Below are positions 50,141-64,000 of a DNA stretch of 64,000 nucleotides, piece by piece (within the stretch, counting starts at the first letter, position 1; the number at the start of each line of letters is the position of its first letter). The notes under the pieces were generated by a model, which ran no database searches, had not been told where the DNA came from, and worked only from the letters and a program-made list of their open reading frames with translations. Source of the stretch: Microcella alkaliphila (lineage in GTDB: Bacteria; Actinomycetota; Actinomycetes; Actinomycetales; Microbacteriaceae); assembly GCF_002355395.1 (NCBI RefSeq), contig NZ_AP017315.1, positions 434,001 through 498,000 on the forward strand. Reading direction: 5' to 3'. The translations under genes were made by a program, and so were the position numbers.

Positions 50141-50354
50141 AGCGCGAGCGCGGCTGCGCCACCGCTCGCTCCGCGCACAGAACCAGTCTGGATGCTCATC
50201 TCGTCCCCCGATATCGCCTCGCGCCGGGTGCGCCCCGGCTGTCTACCAGCCTGCGGGGGCCGCCTGAAAGGGGGGTGGGCGGCGTCGGACGTGAGAGCTA
50301 CTCTCGCCTGAGCGCAGAAAAAGCGACGCGCTTTCGACACGGAAGGAGCAGGTC

Positions 50355-50723
50355 ATGACCCTCTACGACCGGCTGGGAGGCGCCGCGGGCGTCGACGCCG
50401 CCGTTCGTGAGCTGTCGGCCCGCATCCGTGTGCACACCCTGCTCGGTCCGTTCTTCGACGACCTCGACTACGACCAGATCGTCGAGCACCGCGCCGACTA
50501 CCTGGTGGCGATCTTCGGCGGGCCGGAAGCGTACGAGGGGCGCGGCATGCGCGAGTCGCACCGCCACCTCGGCCTGCGCGACGAGCACATGGATGCCTTC
50601 TTGCATCTCGTGCGCGAGACCCTCACCGACCTCGACGTGTCGCCGCTCGACATTGAGCAGACCGTCGTCGAGCTCGAACGGCTGCGCCCCGTGCTCGTCG
50701 TCCCGCAGTCGAGCGCAGACTAG
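50355..50723 (+). CDS. Group I truncated haemoglobin
   Basis: Small haem protein of 122 residues with the 2-on-2 globin fold. The family start LYDRLGGAAGVDAAVREL and the proximal His in GRGMRESHRHLGL are clear. The helix H region RPVLVVP follows. Tyr in HRADYLVAIFGG is at the B10-like haem pocket region. In actinobacteria such proteins (trHbN) detoxify nitric oxide or bind oxygen. GGAAGGAG lies eight bases ahead of ATG 50355. Tail to tail with the spermidine-synthase-like gene. Bases 50141-50354 show only this Shine-Dalgarno. Confidence 0.93.
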   Translation: MTLYDRLGGAAGVDAAVRELSARIRVHTLLGPFFDDLDYDQIVEHRADYLVAIFGGPEAYEGRGMRESHRHLGLRDEHMDAFLHLVRETLTDLDVSPLDIEQTVVELERLRPVLVVPQSSAD

Positions 50724-50735
50724 CTGCGCATCCGC

Positions 50736-51587
50736 CTACCGCGTCGTGAAGACGCTCTTGCTGGGCGGCGGCGATGCCACCGCCGTCTGATCGCTCACGA
50801 CCGGGGCGCCGGCGACCCACTTGGTCAGCGCGTCGCCCCCGAGCACCGAGGCGGGGTGCGGGCCGCGCGCGAGGAGTCGCGGTAGCCACGCGGTGGGCAG
50901 CTCGTCGATCCCGGCGGCCATGACGACGTTGCCGAAGCGGCGCGACTTCAGCACGCCCGACTCGGCGAGCGCGACCACGTCGGAGAACACGTACTGCAGG
51001 GTCGCTGCCTGCGAGCGAACGAACGCGAGCCCCGGACCGTCGGCGATGTTGACGCAGACGATGCCGTTCGGGGCGAGCAGTGCGCGCACGCTCTCGTAGA
51101 ACTCGACGCTCGTCACGTGCGCCGGAATGCGGGCGCCGCCGAACACGTCGACGACGACGAGGTCGACCGCGCCGGTCAGACCTGCGGGCAGCTGCGCAAG
51201 GGTCGCCCGCGCATCGCCGTACCGCACCCGGATGCTCGCGCCGCGCGGCAACGGGAGGTGCTCGCGCACGAAGTCGACGAGGTCGCGCTCGAGCTCGACG
51301 ACCTGCTGACGGGAGCCGGGCCGGGTCGCGTGAATGTAGCGGGGGAGGGTCATCGCGCCCGCCCCCAGGTGCACGGCGGTCATCGGCTGCCCGGGGTCGC
51401 CCCACTCATCGATGACGTGCCCGATGCGCTGCACGTACTCGAAGAACAGCCGGCTCGGGTCGTCGAGGTCGACGTGTGACTGCGGGGTGCCGTCGACGAC
51501 CAGCTGGTACGCGCCCTGCTGCCAGCGGTCCTCGTCGATGCGGGCGAGCATCCCGTTCGACAACCAGGTCTCGATGGGCGCGGACAT
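50736..51587 (-). CDS. Spermidine-synthase-like methyltransferase-fold protein
   Basis: The 283 residues resemble the spermidine/spermine synthase domain seen in fused MFS/spermidine synthase proteins. SHVDLDDPSRLFFEYVQRIGHVID opens it. AVHLGAGAMTLPRYIHATRPGSRQQVVELERDLV is the nucleotide-binding Rossmann part, and DLVVVDVFGGARIPAHVTSVEFYE replaces the aminopropyltransferase Asp motif. No membrane domain is attached, and true polyamine synthesis is unlikely without speD-like neighbours. CACGCT lies six bases ahead of ATG. Function open. Confidence 0.87.
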   Translation of the reverse strand: MSAPIETWLSNGMLARIDEDRWQQGAYQLVVDGTPQSHVDLDDPSRLFFEYVQRIGHVIDEWGDPGQPMTAVHLGAGAMTLPRYIHATRPGSRQQVVELERDLVDFVREHLPLPRGASIRVRYGDARATLAQLPAGLTGAVDLVVVDVFGGARIPAHVTSVEFYESVRALLAPNGIVCVNIADGPGLAFVRSQAATLQYVFSDVVALAESGVLKSRRFGNVVMAAGIDELPTAWLPRLLARGPHPASVLGGDALTKWVAGAPVVSDQTAVASPPPSKSVFTTR

Positions 51588-51672
51588 GCGGACAGCGTGC
51601 CACAGACCGGGGGATGCACGGGGCCGATCGCGCGGTTATAGCGCAGCGACCGCAATCGGTCAAGAATCAGAC

Positions 51673-51702
51673 TGGACAGGGCGCGTCGTGCGGGCCTAGT
51701 AT
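51673..51702 (+). promoter_or_regulatory. Promoter of rpoB-rpoC
   Basis: TGGACA (51673-51678) and TAGTAT (51697-51702) have an 18-base spacer and lie about 190 bases ahead of rpoB. They are the best -35/-10 pair in 51588-51895. The leader between them and the start contains no strong hairpin I can see. Confidence 0.6.
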
Positions 51703-51895
51703 TGAGGTTTGCGCTCCCCGAACGTCCGAGCCCTCAAATGGTGGTCGGCTTGACGTGCCCCGAGAATAGCGGCGGGGTGGAGCCGGTACCCCCGGTTCCT
51801 CGAGGCTACGACTGCGCATTCACACCGACCGCACACTGTCGCTGACGACACCGTCACCGACAGCAACGGGCTGTACTGCCCACGGAGGAAGATCC

Positions 51896-55390
<3,495 letters not shown>

Positions 55391-55435
55391 GCGACCCCAC
55401 GAGTACTCACAGACTGTTACGAGAGAGAAGAACCT

Positions 55436-59302
<3,867 letters not shown>

Positions 59303-59323
59303 CCCGACAGTGCGTCACTCTGG

Positions 59324-59357
59324 CGGCCCCGGCCCTGCTTCTGGCAGGCCGGGGCCG
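59324..59357 (+). terminator. GC-rich hairpin after rpoC
   Basis: An 11-bp perfect stem (59324-59334 with 59347-59357) with a 12-base loop starts 21 bases after the rpoC stop. It has no T tract, so termination may be intrinsic-weak or rho-assisted. Confidence 0.6.
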
Positions 59358-59485
59358 TCGGCGTTGCGCGGGTGTTTCCGCGTGAAGCGGTCGGCCCCGC
59401 AGAGTGGGGGCGCGCGAACGGGGGACTGCCTCGCGTGCTTGGCGGCGCGTAGCGTTGGCGACGACCGTTGACGAAAGGCTGCACC

Positions 59486-59905
59486 ATGCTCTCGCTCGAA
59501 ACCCGCACCACGGCGCCAGAGGTGCGCCGCGATGCCGGCTTCACGCTGATCGAGCTGCTCGTGGTCGTCGTCATCATCGGGATCCTTGCGGCGATCGCGA
59601 TCCCCGCCTTCCTGGGTCAGCGCGATCAGGCACTGGGTGCATCCGTCGCCTCCGCCGTCGCCAACGCGCGTATCGGGCTGGTCGCCGAGATGGCCGACGG
59701 AGCGTGGCCCGACGAGGCCACGCGAAACGCCGTCTTAGCGGCACACGGCGACCCTGACATCGACCTGACCCTTTTCGGCAACGAGAATCGATTCTGTATT
59801 CAGGGTGATCACACACAGTTGTCGCGCACCTGGGCCGCGGACGACCGCGAGGGCGTTGTCGTTGAGGCGACGTGCGATCCCGGCGGCACGATCATCCGTA
59901 GCTAG
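59486..59905 (+). CDS. Type IV prepilin (major pilin-like)
   Basis: Pilin of 139 residues. The N-terminal leader ends in DAG, and prepilin peptidase should cut before FTLIELLVVVVIIGILAAIAIPAFL, the classical N-methylated hydrophobic helix with Glu5. The globular part has two Cys (CIQGDHTQ, ATCDPGG) that could form the C-terminal disulphide loop of PilA proteins. GAAAGG lies nine bases ahead of ATG 59486; ATG 59468 is less likely. It stands 183 bases before rpoC's end neighbour and upstream of the assembly ATPases. Confidence 0.9.
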   Translation: MLSLETRTTAPEVRRDAGFTLIELLVVVVIIGILAAIAIPAFLGQRDQALGASVASAVANARIGLVAEMADGAWPDEATRNAVLAAHGDPDIDLTLFGNENRFCIQGDHTQLSRTWAADDREGVVVEATCDPGGTIIRS

Positions 59906-59940
59906 CTGCAACGCGTGTGACTAGTGTGACTCATGGGGTT

Positions 59941-59958
59941 ACCCCCTTTTGCGGGGGT
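59941..59958 (+). promoter_or_regulatory. ACCCCC-N6-GGGGGT dyad upstream of pilB
   Basis: ACCCCC (59941-59946) and GGGGGT (59953-59958) form a 6-base inverted repeat around TTTTGC, 94 bases ahead of the pilB start. It recalls the C/G dyads at 723 and 13786 but the centre differs. A direct repeat GTGTGACT lies just upstream. Terminator or operator; no T run follows it. Confidence 0.35.
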
Positions 59959-60051
59959 ATGCCGCTGTAGAGGCGTGTCGTAGCCTCAAGCGGGGGGCGT
60001 CATGTGCCATGTCGTCTCGTCGTCCGCGCATGACCAGGGGGGGGGGTAACA

Positions 60052-61827
60052 GTGCCATCGTTGACCGAGGTGCTCATCATCCGCGGCATCATGCCCATCG
60101 AGACCATCGATGTGATGGACAGTGATCCGGCCGCCGAAGACCAGGTCATCCAGTCATTTCTCGAGTCGGGCCGCCTGACGAAGAGCCAGATCGCGTCGGC
60201 TCGCGCCGAGGTGATGGGTCTGTCGTTCATCGATCTGTCGGAGTATCCGATCGACCGCTCGGCGGTCGCGCTCGTGCCGGCCGCGATGTGTCGCCGGCAC
60301 CGCGTGCTTCCCATTCACCAGCAGGGCGAAATGCTGACGCTCGCGATGGTGAACCCCGACGACGTGTTCGCGCTCGACGACGTGCGCGCATCCACGCACA
60401 TGCGCATCGTGCCCGTGGTTGCGGAGCACGACGACCTGATGCAGGCGATCGAGAAGTTCCACCGGGCGGACAGCGAGATCGGTGAGCTCACCAACGTTCT
60501 CGAAGAAGAGAACAAGAGCGAAGATCTCGCCCTCGTCAATTCCCGCGAGGCCGACCCCGACGACGCCCCGATTGTGCGCTTTGTGAACCTCATCATCGGC
60601 CAGGCCATTCAGGACAGCGCCTCCGACATCCACATCGAGCCGGGTGAGCGCGAGATGCGCGTGCGCTACCGCATCGACGGGGTGCTGCACGAGATGCAGT
60701 CCGCCCCGCGCAACGTCACCAACGGTGTCATCTCGCGCCTGAAGATCATGAGCGACATCGACATCGCCGAGCGGCGCAAGCCGCAAGACGGCCGCATGTC
60801 GGTGAGCCACGGCGGCCGCCAGATCGACCTGCGCGTCGCGACACTGCCAACCGTATACGGCGAAAAAGTCGTCATGCGTATTCTTGACAACAACGCCACG
60901 CGCATGGGCATGGACCAGCTCGCGCTGCTCGACCACAACCTCGAGATGTTCAAGGCGTCGTACACGAAGCCGTACGGCATGATCCTCGTCACGGGCCCGA
61001 CGGGTTCGGGAAAGTCAACGACGCTCTACACGACGCTGCACGCGGTCGCCCGCCCCGAGATCAACGTCATCACGGTTGAGGACCCGGTCGAGTACCGCAT
61101 GGAGGGCATCAACCAGGTGCAGGTGAACGTGAAGGCGGGCCTGACCTTCGCCAGTGCGCTGCGCTCGATCCTGCGGTCCGACCCCGATGTCGTGTTGCTT
61201 GGTGAGATCCGTGACAAAGAGACCGCCCAGATCGCGGTCGAGGCGTCGCTCACCGGTCACCTCGTGCTGTCGACTCTGCACACGAACGACGCGCCCAGCG
61301 CGATCACGCGTTTGACCGAGATGGACATCGAGCCGTTCCTCGTCGGCTCGGCGCTCGACTGCGTGGTCGCTCAGCGTCTCGCGCGCCGACTCTGCGATCG
61401 CTGCAAAGAGCAGTACCAGGGCGACCCGGGCATGGACCTCACGCAGGGTCTGTCCGCCGCCGCAGACGCGGGCGCTCCCGCGGCACCCGCCGACGCTCCT
61501 TCTGCGTTCCCCACGAGCCTCGCCGACGCGCCGCCTCCCGGTGTTGCGCCGTCGACGTCGACGGAGCTGAGCCTCGGAGGCCCCACACTGTGGCGGCCGG
61601 TGGGGTGTTCCGCCTGTTCGGGCACCGGTTACCGGGGTCGCATCGCGCTGCACGAGGTGATGGTGGTCACGGAGGAGATTGAGCGTTTGGCGGTGGCCCG
61701 AGCATCCAGTACCGAGATTGCGCGCGTTGCCCGCTCTCAGGGCATGCGCACCTTGCGCGAAGACGGCTGGCAGAAGGCGCTTCTTGGCCTGACCTCGGTC
61801 GAGGAAATCTTGCGGGTGGTGGCATGA
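60052..61827 (+). CDS. pilB: Type IV pilus assembly ATPase PilB
   Basis: Extension motor of the pilus, 591 residues. Two MshEN-like N-terminal segments precede the ATPase. Walker A GPTGSGKSTTLYTT, the Asp box region, Walker B LLGEIRDKETAQIA and the His box GHLVLSTLHTNDAP are intact. The zinc module CDRC...CSAC is present, but an Ala/Pro/Ser-rich stretch (about 460-510) widens the spacing between the two Cys pairs to about 70 residues. GTG 60052 is preceded by a run of nine G. It is followed by pilT 43 bases on. Confidence 0.93.
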   Translation: MPSLTEVLIIRGIMPIETIDVMDSDPAAEDQVIQSFLESGRLTKSQIASARAEVMGLSFIDLSEYPIDRSAVALVPAAMCRRHRVLPIHQQGEMLTLAMVNPDDVFALDDVRASTHMRIVPVVAEHDDLMQAIEKFHRADSEIGELTNVLEEENKSEDLALVNSREADPDDAPIVRFVNLIIGQAIQDSASDIHIEPGEREMRVRYRIDGVLHEMQSAPRNVTNGVISRLKIMSDIDIAERRKPQDGRMSVSHGGRQIDLRVATLPTVYGEKVVMRILDNNATRMGMDQLALLDHNLEMFKASYTKPYGMILVTGPTGSGKSTTLYTTLHAVARPEINVITVEDPVEYRMEGINQVQVNVKAGLTFASALRSILRSDPDVVLLGEIRDKETAQIAVEASLTGHLVLSTLHTNDAPSAITRLTEMDIEPFLVGSALDCVVAQRLARRLCDRCKEQYQGDPGMDLTQGLSAAADAGAPAAPADAPSAFPTSLADAPPPGVAPSTSTELSLGGPTLWRPVGCSACSGTGYRGRIALHEVMVVTEEIERLAVARASSTEIARVARSQGMRTLREDGWQKALLGLTSVEEILRVVA

Positions 61828-61870
61828 GCGCGCTTATGCTGGCCACACGCTGCGGTGAAAAGGGGACCCG

Positions 61871-63361
61871 ATGACCGACCGACCCGTACACGATCTCGGA
61901 AACGCGGGCGGCTGGTCGCTGTCCGGCGGTTCCACTCCGCCTCCGCCGATCGCGAGCCCGCTGTCGGCCCCGCCGCCCGCCTCCGGCGCGCCGCTGTCGG
62001 CGCCCCCGCCCGCGACGGTAGCTCCGTTGCAGGCCCCGCCGCCCGCGACGAGCGCGCCCCTTCCCGCGGCCGCTCCCGTCGTCGCGCCGCCGCCGGCGTC
62101 CGAGGCCCCGTTCCAGGCTCCGCCTCCCGCGGGTGACGCCCCGCTCACTCGCCCCCGCGAGCGCGCGCCGATCATGCCTGACGTCGCGGTCGAGCACATT
62201 CCGTCTGCCGCGTCCGCCGTCACGGCGAAGGGTGACCCTGAACTGATTCGTGTGCTGCAGGAGTTGCTCGAGCTGGGCGGTTCTGACGTGCACATCTCGA
62301 AGAACGCGCCGCCCATGATCCGCGTCGACGGCAGCCTGCGCAATGCGCAGTCGCACACGGGCGGCGTCTGGGACGGCACCCGCGTGACGAAGGCGCTGTA
62401 CTCGATCATCACGCCGTCGCAGCTGGCGCAGTTCGAAGAGAAGCACGAGCTCGACTTCGCCTACACGCTGAGCGAGGATGCGCGGTTCCGCGTCAACTTC
62501 TATCGTCAGCGCGGCTCGGTTGGTGCCGCGTTCCGTATCATCCCGACCGAGATCAAGACGTTGAAGGCGCTCGGCGTGCCCGACACGGTCAGCCGGTTCT
62601 CGACGCTTCCCCGCGGCCTGGTGCTCGTGACGGGCCCCACGGGTTCGGGTAAGTCGACCACGCTGGCCGCGCTCATCGACATGGTGAATGAGAACCGTGC
62701 CGACCACATCATGACCGTCGAGGACCCCATCGAGTTCATTCACAAGAACAAGAAGGCACTCGTCAACCAGCGCGAGGTGGGCGGCGACACGCACTCGTTC
62801 CAGAACGCGCTCAAGCACGTGCTGCGTCAAGACCCCGACGTCATTCTGATCGGTGAGCTTCGCGATCTTGAGACCATTTCGACCGCGTTGACCGCGGCCG
62901 AGACCGGCCACCTCGTCTTCGCCACCCTGCACACGCAAGACGCCGGCCAGACGATCGACCGTGTCATCGACGTCTTCCCGCCGCACCAGCAGGGGCAGGT
63001 GCGCCAGCAATTGGCGGCCACCCTGCAGGGCGTCGTCTGTCAGACGCTCGTGAAGAAGGCGAACGGCCGCGGCCGTGTCGTCGCGACCGAAGTGCTGGTG
63101 GCGACGCCCGCGATCAACAACCTGATTCGCGAGGGCAAGACGTACCAGATCGGTTCGGCGATGCAGGCCGGCCGCGGAATGGGAATGCACACGATGGACC
63201 AGCACCTCGCCGAGCTCGTCAACGCCGGTCAGATCACGTCGACGGCCGCTAATGAGAAGGCGCATGACCACGAGACGCTGAGTCGTCTCATCACACGCGA
63301 AGACGGAGCGACGTTCGCCGCGGCGATGGACTTCGGCGACGTGCACTCGGTGGCAGGCTGA
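61871..63361 (+). CDS. pilT: Type IV pilus retraction ATPase PilT with Pro-rich extension
   Basis: Retraction motor, 496 residues; ordinary PilT has about 350-370. Residues 17-105 are a Pro/Ala repeat (SAPPPAS, SAPPPAT, QAPPPAT..), which should be disordered or wall-spanning-linker-like. The ATPase follows: LLELGGSDVHISKNAPP, Walker A GPTGSGKSTTLAAL, Walker B LIGELRDLETISTAL, His box GHLVFATLHTQDA. The AIRNLIRE-like tail is INNLIREGKTYQI. It lies between pilB and pilC in one transcript. Confidence 0.93.
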   Translation: MTDRPVHDLGNAGGWSLSGGSTPPPPIASPLSAPPPASGAPLSAPPPATVAPLQAPPPATSAPLPAAAPVVAPPPASEAPFQAPPPAGDAPLTRPRERAPIMPDVAVEHIPSAASAVTAKGDPELIRVLQELLELGGSDVHISKNAPPMIRVDGSLRNAQSHTGGVWDGTRVTKALYSIITPSQLAQFEEKHELDFAYTLSEDARFRVNFYRQRGSVGAAFRIIPTEIKTLKALGVPDTVSRFSTLPRGLVLVTGPTGSGKSTTLAALIDMVNENRADHIMTVEDPIEFIHKNKKALVNQREVGGDTHSFQNALKHVLRQDPDVILIGELRDLETISTALTAAETGHLVFATLHTQDAGQTIDRVIDVFPPHQQGQVRQQLAATLQGVVCQTLVKKANGRGRVVATEVLVATPAINNLIREGKTYQIGSAMQAGRGMGMHTMDQHLAELVNAGQITSTAANEKAHDHETLSRLITREDGATFAAAMDFGDVHSVAG

Positions 63362-63366
63362 TCGAC

Positions 63367-64000
63367 ATGGCGACCGCACTCACTTTCTCCTACCGAGGCA
63401 AAGATGCGACCGGCAAGAAGGTCACCGGCGTCATGGACGGCCCGTCAGAGGCCATCGTCAGCGCCAAGCTGCGCGCGCAGGGCGTGACTCCAGAATCGGT
63501 GCGTCAGGCCGGCACGGGGTTGAATGCCGAGATCAACCTCGGTGGGCTCTTCAAGAAGAAGGTTGGCCTCAAGGACCTCGCGGTGATGAGCCGACAGCTT
63601 GCCACGATGATTTCGTCGGGTCTGGCACTGCTCAAGGCGCTGACGATCCTCTCCGAGCAGAGTGAGAACGAGCTGCTCAGAGAAACGCTGGATCAGGTTC
63701 GCAAAGACGTCGAGCAGGGCCTGTCGCTCTCCGAGGCCATCGCCAAGCACGACACGATCTTCCCGCCGTTGTTCATCAATCTGGTTCGCGCTGGTGAGAC
63801 GGGCGGTTTCCTCGAGAGTTCGCTGCAGTCGGTCGCGGAGAACTACGAGAAGGAAGTGAAGTTGCGCGGCACCATCAAGTCCGCGCTCACCTACCCGATC
63901 GTGGTATTGATCATGGCAATCGTCGGCGTCATCGGCATGATTGTCTTCATCGTTCCGGTCTTCAAGAACATGTTCGAGGGTCTGGGCGGAACACTGCCGG
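63367..64000 (+). CDS. pilC: Type IV pilus inner-membrane platform PilC, 5' part
   Basis: Membrane platform protein of the pilus machine (type II secretion F family). 211 residues are visible before the window ends. FSYRGKDATGKKVTGVMDGPSEAI starts the N-terminal domain. The first GspF helical domain has LAVMSRQLATMISSGLALLKAL and FPPLFINLVRAGETGGFLESSL. A membrane segment (ALTYPIVVLIMAIVGVIGMIVFIVPVF) follows. ATG 63367 is six bases after the pilT stop. Confidence 0.93.
   Translation, partial: MATALTFSYRGKDATGKKVTGVMDGPSEAIVSAKLRAQGVTPESVRQAGTGLNAEINLGGLFKKKVGLKDLAVMSRQLATMISSGLALLKALTILSEQSENELLRETLDQVRKDVEQGLSLSEAIAKHDTIFPPLFINLVRAGETGGFLESSLQSVAENYEKEVKLRGTIKSALTYPIVVLIMAIVGVIGMIVFIVPVFKNMFEGLGGTLP

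Noticed and set aside
51703..51895. Riboswitch or attenuator in the rpoB leader
   Set aside because: No strong paired structure or known consensus could be found by eye.
59467..59485. Earlier ATG (59468) as pilin start
   Set aside because: It lies ahead of the Shine-Dalgarno and would lengthen the leader with TKGCT; ATG 59486 has the right spacing.

Overview
The window looks like a chromosome segment of a high-GC Gram-positive actinobacterium, most likely Microbacteriaceae. The evidence is the strongly GC-biased third codon positions, an actinobacterial-type rpoB-rpoC pair with a TTG start on rpoB, a BldC-like regulator next to a bS22-type mini-ribosomal protein, an LPXTG-type surface xylanase, and about fifteen genes whose start codon lies 6-7 nt behind a TANNNT -10 box, as expected of leaderless mRNAs. 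Species cannot be fixed from the sequence alone.

Layout. 1-13 kb: the 3' end of pheA, a large modular cell-wall-anchored GH10 xylanase, a lipid kinase, serS with a HAD hydrolase, two tRNA-Ser genes around an LCP-family cell-wall ligase, a membrane histidine kinase, tRNA-Arg and sua5. 13-21 kb: a small secreted protein, two overlapping crotonase-fold genes, the psuG-psuK pseudouridine pair, an EamA exporter, a Ser/Pro-rich secreted protein, a repeat-rich intergenic region and a photolyase. 21-32 kb: MarR and DUF1801 genes, a manganese-type ABC uptake operon with a palindromic operator on its start codon, a winged-helix regulator, upp, tadA, proC, a KtrAB-type potassium system and an ArsR regulator behind a duplicated promoter. 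32-38 kb: bldC-like, bS22, a HAD-IB phosphatase, glutaredoxin and Dabb genes, an SRAP protein, a repeat-rich intergenic region with an SdpI pseudogene, a secreted nuclease, and a DUF6153/DUF305/WD40-like lipoprotein operon with a CsoR-like operator. 38-51 kb: an esterase-lhr-nei operon, NUDIX and GNAT genes separated by a palindromic repeat array, a DEAD-box helicase, several small genes, a sugar dehydrogenase remnant, a truncated haemoglobin and a spermidine-synthase-like protein. 51-64 kb: rpoB-rpoC, then a type IV pilus locus (pilin, PilB, PilT, 5' part of PilC) that runs off the end.

How the genes work together. Several units are clearly co-transcribed through 4-base start/stop overlaps: serS-HAD, the two crotonase genes, psuG-psuK, the metal ABC operon, esterase-lhr, DUF305 with the lipoprotein, and glutaredoxin-Dabb. 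Non-coding space is concentrated in convergent or regulatory gaps. It contains two families of palindromic repeats, a small element with inverted repeat ends, strong bidirectional terminators, and a G/C-rich dyad shared upstream of two genes for exported proteins. No phage, IS transposase, CRISPR array or defence system is visible.
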